From contig JAAOYA010000005.1 in assembly GCA_018221105.1 (NCBI GenBank), positions 1 to 64,000 of the forward strand: 64,000 bases of DNA, given 5' to 3'. Source of the DNA: Candidatus Woesearchaeota archaeon (GTDB lineage Archaea; Nanobdellota; Nanobdellia; Woesearchaeales; JAAOYA01). Below the pieces are notes generated by a model, which saw nothing but the letters and a program-made list of their open reading frames with translations, was not told the origin of the DNA and did not search any database. Of the stretch, positions 52,770-60,475 are shown piece after piece. How positions within the stretch are numbered: position 1 is the stretch's first letter; the number at the start of each line of letters is the position of its first letter. A program made the translations under genes and the position numbers.

Positions 52770-53189
52770 ATGTTATCATTTATTGAAACAGCAAATTCTA
52801 TTCTACCTATTTATCTTATGGTAACGACTGTTTTTTTGATGGCTTGTTGTGCTGTCATCATGAGTCGGCATTACCAAAGCAAGTTACAAAAGTGTTTTGC
52901 TGTCAGCGTCGGTCTTGCCATGGGAATATTAGCATTGCTTGGCGGAATGTTATCTGTTGATCAATTAATGGTAAGCAATCCGCCAATACCTCACGAGGTT
53001 CAATCTTTAGGGTTTTCAGATGCCCAAGAAGGTATCTTGTACGTTGTCTTTGTCAGAGTAAACAATGGCGTACCTTACCGGGCTGGTCCAATGCTAAAAG
53101 CAAAGGATCTTAGCGCAACACAAAAACCAAAGACTGCCATTAAACCTTCATCGAAAACTCCTATAATAGTTCGTGGCAGTCCAGGATAA
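52770..53189 (+). CDS. Two-helix membrane protein with soluble tail
   Basis: A 139-residue protein: hydrophobic helices at about 11-33 and 44-64, then a basic, Pro-rich tail (AKDLSATQKPKTAIKPSSKT). AAAGGAGG before ATG; an AT-rich TTTATTAAAATAA just upstream may be a promoter. Confidence 0.6.
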   Translation: MLSFIETANSILPIYLMVTTVFLMACCAVIMSRHYQSKLQKCFAVSVGLAMGILALLGGMLSVDQLMVSNPPIPHEVQSLGFSDAQEGILYVVFVRVNNGVPYRAGPMLKAKDLSATQKPKTAIKPSSKTPIIVRGSPG

Positions 53190-53203
53190 AAGGAGGTTAT
53201 ACA

Positions 53204-53419
53204 ATGGAACGGGTAATTGTTAGCCTGATTCTTATCGTTATTGGCGGATTGTTAGTTTACAAAAACTTCGACTATATGAGGGCTCCCTTTCTTGTCTTTG
53301 ATGGTCATGCGGGCCCTATTGATCTATTTTATAGCTTCTTGTTTTATGCTGGATTCACTATGCTATTTGGTGGCGCAGCCATAGGGGCTGTAGCAATGTT
53401 TCATGCAATTCCAAAATAA
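53204..53419 (+). CDS. Two-helix membrane protein, unknown
   Basis: A 71-residue protein with hydrophobic segments at about 4-22 and 45-66. AAAGGAGG before ATG; 14 bases after the previous stop. Confidence 0.55.
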   Translation: MERVIVSLILIVIGGLLVYKNFDYMRAPFLVFDGHAGPIDLFYSFLFYAGFTMLFGGAAIGAVAMFHAIPK

Positions 53420-53431
53420 AAGGAGGGTGTG

Positions 53432-53758
53432 ATGCTATGGTCAGGGTACTTTTTTAGTCTGTTTCTCATCTTCATAGGCATACAAACCGCGAGAGCTTAC
53501 AAATCCTACGCTCGTACACCAATTTTCGAGGCCAAAATCTTTGAAATAAAAGGTTGGTCAGTGTTTTGGTTTGTTGGTGGCGGACTCACAACTTGGGGCG
53601 TTATAGGCCTTTGGTTTCCAACATTTCAGGCCATGGCATACATTGCAATAGTAGGATTGGGTGTTTTTGCAGGCATCATGATCGCGTCTCGTAATCAACA
53701 CCGAGCAAAACATAAGCTTCGTCGCCAAGCAAAACAAAACCAGCAAATGGAGGGTTGA
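53432..53758 (+). CDS. Two/three-helix membrane protein with basic tail
   Basis: A 108-residue protein; hydrophobic segments near residues 2-18, 42-60 and 70-88, ending in a basic stretch (NQHRAKHKLRRQAKQNQQ). AAAGGAGGGTGTG leads to ATG at 53432. Confidence 0.55.
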   Translation: MLWSGYFFSLFLIFIGIQTARAYKSYARTPIFEAKIFEIKGWSVFWFVGGGLTTWGVIGLWFPTFQAMAYIAIVGLGVFAGIMIASRNQHRAKHKLRRQAKQNQQMEG

Positions 53759-53761
53759 GTT

Positions 53762-53968
53762 ATGGAAAAACTTGGTGCTAACGGAATTTTAGGACTGCTT
53801 ACTTTCATAATTTTTGGTATTTTGTTTTTCTTGCCAAAAAAACCTTCAACCCCTGACTGGGCACTCTGGGTTATTGGCGCGATAGCATTAATGGGGCTTG
53901 TGTTTTGCATCGACCCATTAATCAAAACATTCTTTCCAGGATGGCACAAAAGAATAACAGGCGAGTAA
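53762..53968 (+). CDS. Two-helix membrane protein, unknown
   Basis: A 68-residue protein, hydrophobic segments 8-22 and 35-52. GGAGGGTTG site overlaps the end of the previous gene. Confidence 0.5.
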   Translation: MEKLGANGILGLLTFIIFGILFFLPKKPSTPDWALWVIGAIALMGLVFCIDPLIKTFFPGWHKRITGE

Positions 53969-53992
53969 AAAAAAAGAAATGGAGGGGAGACT

Positions 53993-54187
53993 ATGGAAAG
54001 CAAACTGGTACAAGCACTGTTTCTTTTGGTAGTGGGAGTGGTGTTTTTTGTTGGCCTGCTCTTTGAAGAAAACATCAAAAAGTTTTTCAGGCGCGCACGC
54101 GACATTATAAGCGTGTTGTCGGTTCTACCGTTTATTCGCCTTTTTCGAGAAGATCCTGATGATCGTTGTGAATATGAAGAAGGATAA
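53993..54187 (+). CDS. Single-helix membrane protein, unknown
   Basis: A 64-residue protein with one transmembrane helix (5-24) and a basic then acidic tail (RARDIISV...EDPDDRCEYEEG). TGGAGGGG before ATG. Confidence 0.5.
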   Translation: MESKLVQALFLLVVGVVFFVGLLFEENIKKFFRRARDIISVLSVLPFIRLFREDPDDRCEYEEG

Positions 54188-54203
54188 AAAGGAGGGGAGT
54201 GTC

Positions 54204-54479
54204 ATGCAAAAGTTTCGTATTCTAAAGAGGATTTTACTTGGATTGTGGGAGCTAACAGTTATCGTTTGGTGGACCTTCGTATTCGTAGTGCTGTTCATTT
54301 GCGGGGCTTACGAGTATGACGACTGCCCAAGATCTCAAAAAAGACTTCTAACAAAAGGAGGTGTTAAATTTGTTTTCAGACAATATTTTAATCACAGCTT
54401 TAATACATCTTTTCATAATATTTATTGGCGTAGTTATGTGTCGGGGTACAATAAAAGAGTCTCCTTACACTGGCTATAA
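54204..54479 (+). CDS. Single-helix membrane protein overlapping the next gene
   Basis: A 91-residue frame with one strong transmembrane helix (13-36). AAAAGGAGGGG before ATG. After DDCPRSQKRLLT it reads through the next gene's ribosome site and overlaps that gene by 110 bases; the last 37 residues look like shadow sequence, so a stop may have been lost. Confidence 0.45.
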   Translation: MQKFRILKRILLGLWELTVIVWWTFVFVVLFICGAYEYDDCPRSQKRLLTKGGVKFVFRQYFNHSFNTSFHNIYWRSYVSGYNKRVSLHWL

Positions 54480-54687
54480 AACACCTTTTACTTTAGGCGT
54501 GTTCTGCAGCGCTGGTTTGTTTAGCTTTTCAATAATGGCTATGGCTATTAGTACTGCCAAACCACTTCCTACTTTCACGGCTTTTTTCTGGTTGACAGAG
54601 TGCTACATCCTTGGCTTGATAATAACTATTACACTCTACATATTTTTTCTCAAGTTAGAACAAAAAAATAATGCTTCATCACTCTAA
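54370..54687 (+). CDS. Three-helix membrane protein, faintly SdpI-like
   Basis: A 105-residue protein starting at TTG after AAAAGGAGG. Hydrophobic segments at about 8-25, 44-65 and 75-97; the loop TIKESPYTGYKTPFTLG recalls the G-x-R-T-P loop of SdpI-family immunity proteins, which is weak evidence only. Confidence 0.5.
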   Translation: MFSDNILITALIHLFIIFIGVVMCRGTIKESPYTGYKTPFTLGVFCSAGLFSFSIMAMAISTAKPLPTFTAFFWLTECYILGLIITITLYIFFLKLEQKNNASSL

Positions 54688-54693
54688 TTTTAT

Positions 54694-54762
54694 GAGCGCA
54701 CTCACAAAACAGCGTGTGCTGCGCTCTCCAACTTTGAAAATTCAAAAGCAAATGCTTTTTTT
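54694..54762 (+). terminator. Double hairpin terminator cassette
   Basis: GAGCGCA/TGCGCTC stem (54694-54726), then CCAACTTTGAAAA, then AAAAGCA-AA-TGCTTTT with T-run (54744-54761). Same design as 52648-52728. Confidence 0.6.
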
Positions 54763-54806
54763 ACAAATAAAAAATAATAATTACACTTTTTATGGAGGGT
54801 AAAATC

Positions 54807-55058
54807 ATGAATAATTTTATTATTGGACAATTTGCAGTATCAGTTATTTTGATGTTTACAATGGCATTTTCATTAAAAAGTGAAAGGGGAGGACCAGAAG
54901 ATAGTGTTCTAAGCGTTTGTGGCATCGTATGGCTTGTCGCACTAGTGACGGGTGTTGGCGCAATGTTCATTTTTAAAGACCCTTCTCTTCTTATAATTTC
55001 AACAATTGTTTGTGCCTTCCTGCCTGTTATGCCAATAATAGTTGGCGAAGGAGCGTAA
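54807..55058 (+). CDS. Three-helix membrane protein, unknown
   Basis: An 83-residue protein with hydrophobic segments at about 3-18, 35-55 and 58-78. TGGAGGG before ATG at 54807. Confidence 0.5.
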   Translation: MNNFIIGQFAVSVILMFTMAFSLKSERGGPEDSVLSVCGIVWLVALVTGVGAMFIFKDPSLLIISTIVCAFLPVMPIIVGEGA

Positions 55059-55101
55059 AACTGACTAGAACCAATAACCATTTTTTGTGGGGGTGTTACC
55101 T

Positions 55102-55228
55102 ATGGCTAGAGGGAAAAAAGGGGTGGCCTGGAAGACCTAAAAAGTGTTCTAATGAGCCAGGCTCTAAGGCGTGCAAGAAAACGCGCAAAAACAATGGGAT
55201 GTATTGCGTTAATTGCGCTTACGCATAA
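55102..55228 (+). pseudogene. Small Cys-rich basic protein with apparent frameshift
   Basis: The ATG frame gives MARGKKG and then stops at 55138. Removing one G from the GGGG run (55121-55124) joins it to GWPGRPKKCSNEPGSKAC followed by CVNCAYA, a plausible basic zinc-binding protein of about 41 residues with an AT-hook-like GRPKK. It is either a broken gene, a sequencing error in a homopolymer, or a programmed frameshift. Confidence 0.45.
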
Positions 55229-55243
55229 GGGAGGTATTATATT

Positions 55244-55513
55244 ATGGGATTAATTATTCGATTATTGGCTTTGGCTGCATTGTTACTCGTCATGCTTGTC
55301 GCTCCCGCCAGCAACCTATTACTTTTGTACTTGACAGCCAACATTCTAATAGAAAAAAGCCAGTATGCCATCATATTAATACCTGGCAGTCTATCATGCT
55401 TTCTTTTCTTAAACGCTCGGCTGTCACACGATGAGTTTTGGGATTGTTGGAGGCCAAAAAGCATAAGTGCTTATATTAAAGTGCTCAAGTATGTCAGGGT
55501 AAAAGTCAAATAA
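55244..55513 (+). CDS. Two-helix membrane protein, unknown
   Basis: An 89-residue protein with two hydrophobic segments (about 4-29 and 31-58) and a basic tail (YIKVLKYVRVKVK). GGGAGG before ATG. Confidence 0.5.
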   Translation: MGLIIRLLALAALLLVMLVAPASNLLLLYLTANILIEKSQYAIILIPGSLSCFLFLNARLSHDEFWDCWRPKSISAYIKVLKYVRVKVK

Positions 55514-55545
55514 TAATCCTTAGATTTTAATGATGGGGGTGAATT

Positions 55546-55728
55546 ATGACGTTTAAAGATTTAATTGCAGGCTTTTTACTGGCAACACTTTTCTGGGCTG
55601 CTGCGGAACTTGCAGTTTTGGGTTATTGTATCGATGTTGGAGTGATCACCATAGAACAAGAGTCATCACAACCTTCAAAGCAAGAAGACACCATCAAAGC
55701 GTTGCCAAGTCAACTAAAACTCGTTTAA
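55546..55728 (+). CDS. Single-helix membrane protein, unknown
   Basis: A 60-residue protein with one membrane helix (6-28) and a polar tail. GATGGGGGTGA before ATG. Confidence 0.5.
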   Translation: MTFKDLIAGFLLATLFWAAAELAVLGYCIDVGVITIEQESSQPSKQEDTIKALPSQLKLV

Positions 55729-55744
55729 AAGAAAGGACTTTGTT

Positions 55745-56086
55745 ATGAAGGAATTGTTAATCATTCAAACAGCATCCTTTGCTTGTGCGTGGATATTTTT
55801 TGCTTTTCTGGTTTTCGGCTCTTTTAGCCCTGTCAACTATTATGAAGAAGAAGAGGTAAGCTTGGCAAGGCGAATAACCTGGCTTGCTGGCTGCTTTCTA
55901 ACTTCTGCCGGTTTATTTATCGGGGCCATTTTATCACTTATCATTGGCATCGGGCTCGTCTATACACCCTACAACTACGTTGTGGGTTATGAACTTTTTA
56001 CCAGTGTGATGCTTTTTAGTGCTATCGTGTGGTTTTTGGGTATTCAACCAGATCCTATCGATCAGCTAAGGCCTTTTCACTATTAA
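55745..56086 (+). CDS. Three-helix membrane protein, unknown
   Basis: A 113-residue protein with hydrophobic segments at about 6-26, 45-70 and 84-101 and an acidic loop (YEEEEVSLARR). AAAGGAC before ATG. Confidence 0.55.
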   Translation: MKELLIIQTASFACAWIFFAFLVFGSFSPVNYYEEEEVSLARRITWLAGCFLTSAGLFIGAILSLIIGIGLVYTPYNYVVGYELFTSVMLFSAIVWFLGIQPDPIDQLRPFHY

Positions 56087-56120
56087 CAACTCACTTTTGT
56101 GAGAGAAAGGAAAAAAAGCC

Positions 56121-56264
56121 ATGAGCCAGGGTCTTGAGAACCATGTCTTTGATAAGTTGAAGTGCACCCTAGACTGTTGCGGATTATCAGATGAGGGGAA
56201 AAAGCGTGTAGCAGAGTTGTTAGTAATTACATTTTCCAGAGCTACTAAACAAAATCAAGAATAA
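56121..56264 (+). CDS. 47-residue soluble helical protein
   Basis: Short protein with three Cys (CTLDCCG) and two helices. AAAGGAAAAAAAGCC before ATG. Last gene of module 1. Confidence 0.45.
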   Translation: MSQGLENHVFDKLKCTLDCCGLSDEGKKRVAELLVITFSRATKQNQE

Positions 56265-56276
56265 TCTATCGATAAA

Positions 56277-56340
56277 AAGAAGCTTTGTATGTTTGGCTTC
56301 TTTTTTCGTTTTTTGTTTTCTATATTGAAAATAAAAACAT
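56277..56340 (+). terminator. Module 1 terminator, repeated at 63702
   Basis: AAGAAGC (56277-56283) pairs with GCTTCTT (56296-56302), then a T-run. The hairpin plus TTTCTATATTGAAAATAA tail is nearly identical to 63702-63771. Confidence 0.65.
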
Positions 56341-56428
56341 TCAAAAATCGGTTTTTGTGCGGAAGAAGTTGGAATACCATGAAAAAACATCGAATCGGTT
56401 TATTACTGTTTGGTTGTAAACGCGTTAG

Positions 56429-56440
56429 TTTTATATATTA
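56429..56440 (+). promoter_or_regulatory. Island module 2 TATA box
   Basis: TTTTATATATTA, the same 12 bases as at 40067-40078, about 40 bases before the ATG at 56482. Confidence 0.6.
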
Positions 56441-56481
56441 TAAGCTCTTACTAATAACAAAACACTAGAGGTAATAGCAAA

Positions 56482-56841
56482 ATGACCGACATCTTAAAAG
56501 ACATTCAAGAAGCTAAAACAATCACATTAAAAGAATTAATCGGCGAAATCAACACATTAGTAAGTGAAAGACAACATCTCTCGAAAACATTACTTGATGA
56601 AATAGAAAAGATTTCTATGGCTGTCAACAGCGTATTAGTAAACGCTCGCGCAGTGCAGCCAACACCAGAACACTTAAAACTTGAACAAAAAAAAATCGAG
56701 CTAGAAGAACTTAAACTGCAAGAAAAACTCAATTGTTGGCGCGACATAGCACTATTAAAACGCGAACTACGCGAGGCCAGCAAAGAATTTAGGGGAGCTG
56801 AAAGTCGCTCACAATTAATTGACAGCCTATTAGAAAAATAA
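56482..56841 (+). CDS. Coiled-coil protein preceding the ATPase
   Basis: A 119-residue all-helical coiled-coil protein (LKDIQEAKTITLKELIGEIN..., then LKLEQKKIELEELKLQEKLN). It has no AAAGGAGG site and its codon use resembles host genes. It ends 5 bases before the ATPase gene and is probably its partner. Confidence 0.65.
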   Translation: MTDILKDIQEAKTITLKELIGEINTLVSERQHLSKTLLDEIEKISMAVNSVLVNARAVQPTPEHLKLEQKKIELEELKLQEKLNCWRDIALLKRELREASKEFRGAESRSQLIDSLLEK

Positions 56842-56846
56842 GCACG

Positions 56847-58793
56847 ATGCAATCAAGCCTAACAGTCGAAGAACTATGTCGAAAACTAAAACCTGTTTTT
56901 GGCGACAAAATAGACAAGTTATACCTAAAGTATTCTTTAAGCGTTGATCGTGAAGAGCGCACAGAAATAGAACAAGCATTAAACGCGTTATATCACAAGC
57001 ACATCAACGAAGAGATGATAACAGAAAAAGTACTTCTTGAACCCCCTTCTAAGGACATCAGTGACGGCCAATACCCTTTAGGCGTCATTCATTACGCCAA
57101 AAAAAACTTGTACCCCTTTTATCTGCGAGAAAAAGATTGGGTTCGACACGTTTGCGTCAGTGGAATGAGCGGCAGTGGAAAAACAACATTCGCCTATAAT
57201 GTGTTAGGGGCTTTCGTGCTAAAAAAGAAACCATTCATAGTTTTCGATTGGAAAAAAAGTTTTAGGCCACTACTAAAAACAAATGAAAAAATGCTATTTT
57301 TTACTGTAGGCAACGAACGAGTAACAAATTTTTTCAAACTAAACATTAACAAACCACCAACAGGTGTTGGACCAAAAGAATGGATAGGAATACTTTGTGA
57401 CATCATCAACGAAAGCTACTTTGCAAACTTTGGAGTTCATAAGATATTATCAGAAACACTCGATCAAGCATTCACAGATTTTGGAATATACAAAGGCAGT
57501 GAAAACTATCCAACATGGCTACAAATAAAAGATCGCTTAGAAGAAAAAGCCAACAACACAAAAGGCCGGCCAAACCGTGAAAACGAATGGTTAGCTTCGG
57601 CGTTAAGGATAGCTCATTCACTAACTTTTGGCGCTTTTGGCGAGAGCACAAGCTACAAAGGAAAAGATTTGATAGGTGTTGAAGACCTACTAACAAATCA
57701 AGTAGTCTTCGAACTAGACTCGCTCTCAACTAGTGAGAAAAAATTCTTTTGTGAATTCATTCTAACTTATATTTACAAAGCAAAAAAAAGCAATCCAAAA
57801 GCACTAACAAACACTTTTGAAAGCGCTATAATAGTAGACGAAGCACACAACATATTCTTAAAAGAAAGACCATCATTTCTAACAGAAACAATCACAGACA
57901 TGATCTATCGAGAACTACGAGAGTACGGCATAGGACTCATTTGTTTAGACCAACACATAAGCAAACTATCAGAAGTCGTCGCTGGAAACAGCGCTTGCAA
58001 CATAGCATTTCAGCAAATGCTACCACAAGACATAGAAACAGTCAGTGGCATAATGCAATTAAAAGATCACAAAAAATACTTTTCAATGCTGCCAGTAGGA
58101 ACAGCAATAGTAAAACTAGCAGAGCGTTATTACAGACCATTCTTAATCAAAGTACCGTTCATCGACATCAAAAAAAACAGATATTCGGACGAAGAACTAG
58201 AAAGTTTAATGAGCGAGCGAATGAAATTTGCTCGCAGAATGGTATTATTTGATCAAAGTGTAAAACCAGAAAAACTAGTAGAAAACACGAAAAAATTAGA
58301 CGGAATACTAAAAAGTCAAGGCATCAAACCAACAAACGAATTCTTAGAGACAGAAAGCAACACAATGCTAGCACAACAAAGCATAACACAAAAACCACTC
58401 ACTTTTGAACTAGGTAATGACATGATAGGAAAAATAGTCGACAAAATAAGCCAAAATCCCATCAAAACAACACCAAAAGAACCAATAAGTGACGAATTAG
58501 AACTAGAAAATGATAACGTTTATAAATATCCTATCGACAATAGTATACTTACAAATAAAATATCAATAGAAGAAGAACTCTTCCTCTCAACCCTACAAGG
58601 TGAGACCGAAGGTCTTCCAACGACACTACTATACCAAAAACTAAACAGTCTATCAACACGCAAAGCCAACACGATAAAGAAAAAACTTATCGAACAAGGC
58701 AAGGTAGAAGAAGTGGTCGAAAAAACCGCGAGCGGTTGGAAGAAAAAACTTTCACTAACCGAAATCGGAGTACAAATTCTAGAAAAACAATAG
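56847..58793 (+). CDS. HerA/VirB4-like P-loop ATPase (DUF87 type)
   Basis: A 648-residue ATPase of the HerA/FtsK/VirB4 superfamily. N-terminal helical part, Walker A GMSGSGKT at 106-113, IVFDWKKSFRPLL as the second strand, Walker B AIIVDEAHNIF at about 328-338, sensor region YGIGLICLDQHISKLSE, and a C-terminal winged helix (LSTRKANTIKKKLIEQGKVE) after a disordered linker. Such ATPases move DNA or drive conjugation/packaging. It is the only island protein with a clear family. No strong ribosome site; host-like codon use, so its history may differ from its neighbours. Confidence 0.88.
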   Translation: MQSSLTVEELCRKLKPVFGDKIDKLYLKYSLSVDREERTEIEQALNALYHKHINEEMITEKVLLEPPSKDISDGQYPLGVIHYAKKNLYPFYLREKDWVRHVCVSGMSGSGKTTFAYNVLGAFVLKKKPFIVFDWKKSFRPLLKTNEKMLFFTVGNERVTNFFKLNINKPPTGVGPKEWIGILCDIINESYFANFGVHKILSETLDQAFTDFGIYKGSENYPTWLQIKDRLEEKANNTKGRPNRENEWLASALRIAHSLTFGAFGESTSYKGKDLIGVEDLLTNQVVFELDSLSTSEKKFFCEFILTYIYKAKKSNPKALTNTFESAIIVDEAHNIFLKERPSFLTETITDMIYRELREYGIGLICLDQHISKLSEVVAGNSACNIAFQQMLPQDIETVSGIMQLKDHKKYFSMLPVGTAIVKLAERYYRPFLIKVPFIDIKKNRYSDEELESLMSERMKFARRMVLFDQSVKPEKLVENTKKLDGILKSQGIKPTNEFLETESNTMLAQQSITQKPLTFELGNDMIGKIVDKISQNPIKTTPKEPISDELELENDNVYKYPIDNSILTNKISIEEELFLSTLQGETEGLPTTLLYQKLNSLSTRKANTIKKKLIEQGKVEEVVEKTASGWKKKLSLTEIGVQILEKQ

Positions 58794-58867
58794 AACGCGC
58801 AAATTAAAAACATGCGGAAAACCTTGGAAAACGCTGAAAAACCCAAAATTTGTTTTTGGAGGCAGTT

Positions 58868-59026
58868 ATGAAAAAAGAAGTGAAACAAATAAAATTCACC
58901 AAAGTATCACTAGAAGAAGCAAACAGGCGACTATCAGAATCAGCACAAAAAATGGCCGAAGCGCGAGAGCACAGCGAAAAAATAAATCGATTAACACCAG
59001 AAGACCTCGAAAAAATCTATTATTAA
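58868..59026 (+). CDS. 52-residue charged helical peptide
   Basis: ATG seven bases after GGAGG. Highly charged coiled-coil-like peptide ending IYY. The gap before it holds GCGGAAAACC and GGAAAACGCTGAAAA (58815-58840). Confidence 0.55.
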   Translation: MKKEVKQIKFTKVSLEEANRRLSESAQKMAEAREHSEKINRLTPEDLEKIYY

Positions 59027-59082
59027 TCAAATGTGAAAAGGAGCCTTCACTTTTTTTCACCAAAACAAAAAGGAGGGAGGAA

Positions 59083-59160
59083 ATGACAAAGCGGGGAATC
59101 GTTGTTTTTGCTATGTTTGCCAGCTTCTATTTTTTTTATCTAGGCCCTATATTTAATTAA
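59083..59160 (+). CDS. 25-residue single-helix membrane peptide
   Basis: AAGGAGGGAGG precedes the ATG. One helix from residue 5 to the end with a Phe/Tyr-rich face. Confidence 0.5.
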   Translation: MTKRGIVVFAMFASFYFFYLGPIFN

Positions 59161-59177
59161 GAAATAAGGAGAGGGTG

Positions 59178-59291
59178 ATGGCAGATCCGAATTCTGTAAC
59201 ATGGATTTTTCCAACAGTCTTTTCATACGGCGCTTACATTTTAATCATGATAACTATGGGAGGTAAAAACAAAAAAGACGGAGGTGAGTGA
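59178..59291 (+). CDS. 37-residue single-helix membrane peptide
   Basis: AAGGAGAGGGTG precedes the ATG. One helix (8-28) then a basic tail GGKNKKDGGE, whose codons contain the next ribosome site; stop overlaps the next ATG (TGATG). Confidence 0.55.
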   Translation: MADPNSVTWIFPTVFSYGAYILIMITMGGKNKKDGGE

Positions 59292-59446
59292 TGGGGGACA
59301 TGAGCTTTGAAATGAACGCATTAAAAAAAGCAGTAAGCAACTGGGACTTTCTTAAGTACATTGAGTGCACAGCGTTCATCATATTACTACTCGTAGCAAT
59401 CTACATCCTAAGCCGGAGCTTTAAAAAAACCCCTTCAGCAAAATAA
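59291..59446 (+). CDS. 51-residue single-helix membrane peptide
   Basis: Starts at the ATG of a TGATG overlap, after GGAGGTGAGTG. Soluble N-terminus then helix at about 26-43. Confidence 0.55.
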   Translation: MGDMSFEMNALKKAVSNWDFLKYIECTAFIILLLVAIYILSRSFKKTPSAK

Positions 59447-59450
59447 CAAT

Positions 59451-59541
59451 AGCGCGATGACTAAAACTTTTTTGTGAGCTGTCGGACCAAAAACAAACAC
59501 TTAAGTTTTGTGGTCGCTCCAAACTAGTAAAAGTCAGCGCT
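59451..59541 (+). ncRNA. Structured RNA domain
   Basis: AGCGC-GA-TGACT (59451-59462) pairs with AGTCA-GCGCT (59532-59541). Inside, GAGC...GACCAAAAAC pairs with GTTTTGTGGTC...GCTC. It begins right after the last small ORF of this run. Confidence 0.55.
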
Positions 59542-59612
59542 TAGAAATAGTACTGCCAGTACAACATGGTCTTTTTCACAACATCTTGTTAAAACAGTAG
59601 TACCTCCTTTTA

Positions 59613-59707
59613 GGGGCTCATAACATTGGGTTGTGAGCTCCGCTTACAAATAAGAGCTTTTCAAGCTCTTCAAAATACAAACCTTGCATGCGGGATAGTC
59701 CTGCAAG
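59613..59707 (+). ncRNA. Three hairpins before the ORF at 59732
   Basis: GGGGCTCATAAC/GTTGTGAGCTCC (59613-59641, 12 bp), AAGAGCTT-TTC-AAGCTCTT (59652-59670) and CTTGCA/TGCAAG (59683-59707). Possible leader or processing elements. Confidence 0.5.
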
Positions 59708-59731
59708 CAACAACAGAGAAAGGAGTGTTCA

Positions 59732-59935
59732 ATGGCGGACAATAGAGAGGCTATGACTACTGATACTGGCGGGGGGAACGGAAAAAGAATCAAGGATCGT
59801 CCCCATATGCGTCCACGCCACGACCCTGTATTTCAACAGCAGGCAAGAGTGTGCATCGATGGCGCCGGCCAAGTGCTCGGTCATAGTCTTTCACCAGACC
59901 AGCTCACGAGAGCTAAAAGGAGGATAGAATATTGA
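59732..59935 (+). CDS. 67-residue basic soluble protein
   Basis: Gly/Arg/Asp-rich peptide (GGGNGKRIKDRPHMRPRHDP) without hydrophobic core. GAAAGGAG before ATG. Stop overlaps the next TTG start. Confidence 0.5.
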   Translation: MADNREAMTTDTGGGNGKRIKDRPHMRPRHDPVFQQQARVCIDGAGQVLGHSLSPDQLTRAKRRIEY

Positions 59936-60003
59936 AAAAATTCTACATTATCATGTTGGCAATGGTGCCTGCGATGGCGGCGTTCGCCACCGTCCTGCTC
60001 TGA
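59932..60003 (+). CDS. 23-residue signal-peptide-like peptide
   Basis: TTG start after AAAGGAGG, KKFYIIMLAMVPAMAAFATV. It resembles the signal sequence of the exported protein at 60889, as if the mature part had been lost. Confidence 0.4.
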   Translation: MKKFYIIMLAMVPAMAAFATVLL

Positions 60004-60134
60004 GGATATTCGACGTGTTTTTTGCAGGATTTACCTAGCTACCTAAAAAATTATGGACTAACCCTACCAAAACCGGATAAACCCGGCAAATCTCGCCAGA
60101 AACGAGATGGAACGAAGTACTGTTCAACTAAAAG
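60004..60134 (+). ncRNA. Hairpin-rich gap
   Basis: No ORF with a ribosome site. ATCTCG-CCAGAAA-CGAGAT (about 60091-60109) and TCAACT-AAA-AGTTGA (about 60123-60137) are perfect hairpins. Likely part of the structured RNA tract. Confidence 0.35.
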
Positions 60135-60368
60135 TTGACTTTGGCCAGTCAAAACAAAAAATTAGCCAGTGACAGTCCTAGCCCTAAAGCAGTCACTAAA
60201 AAAAGGGTCGGTCCTTCAAAGCACCTAAACGCCGGGACAATAGCGAGTAGTTCAAAGCGGACGCTCGTGTCTGGTGTGTTGGACCGTGAAAGCACGGCGC
60301 AAGAAAGAACAGAGAAACAACTCCTTAACATGAGACAAGGAGGAAACAAATGGACAAGACACTCGTGA
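60135..60368 (+). CDS. Doubtful Ser/Lys-rich ORF
   Basis: A 77-codon frame starting at TTG without a ribosome site; composition is Ser/Thr/Lys-rich and it runs through the next gene's ribosome site. Possibly not expressed. Confidence 0.2.
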   Translation: MTLASQNKKLASDSPSPKAVTKKRVGPSKHLNAGTIASSSKRTLVSGVLDRESTAQERTEKQLLNMRQGGNKWTRHS

Positions 60369-60475
60369 TGGCCTGCCGCGGCAGTCCTGTCTCCAACGCC
60401 AGTTCAAGGATGAAGATGCGGCGCCATGACGCCATTGCCCAGGCAAACAATGCCGAGAAGGGGCAGCGCCAGTGA
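60350..60475 (+). CDS. 41-residue basic peptide
   Basis: ATG after AAGGAGG. MDKTLVMACRGSPVSNASSR onward, rich in Arg and Ala, no hydrophobic helix. GC-rich codons. Confidence 0.45.
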   Translation: MDKTLVMACRGSPVSNASSRMKMRRHDAIAQANNAEKGQRQ

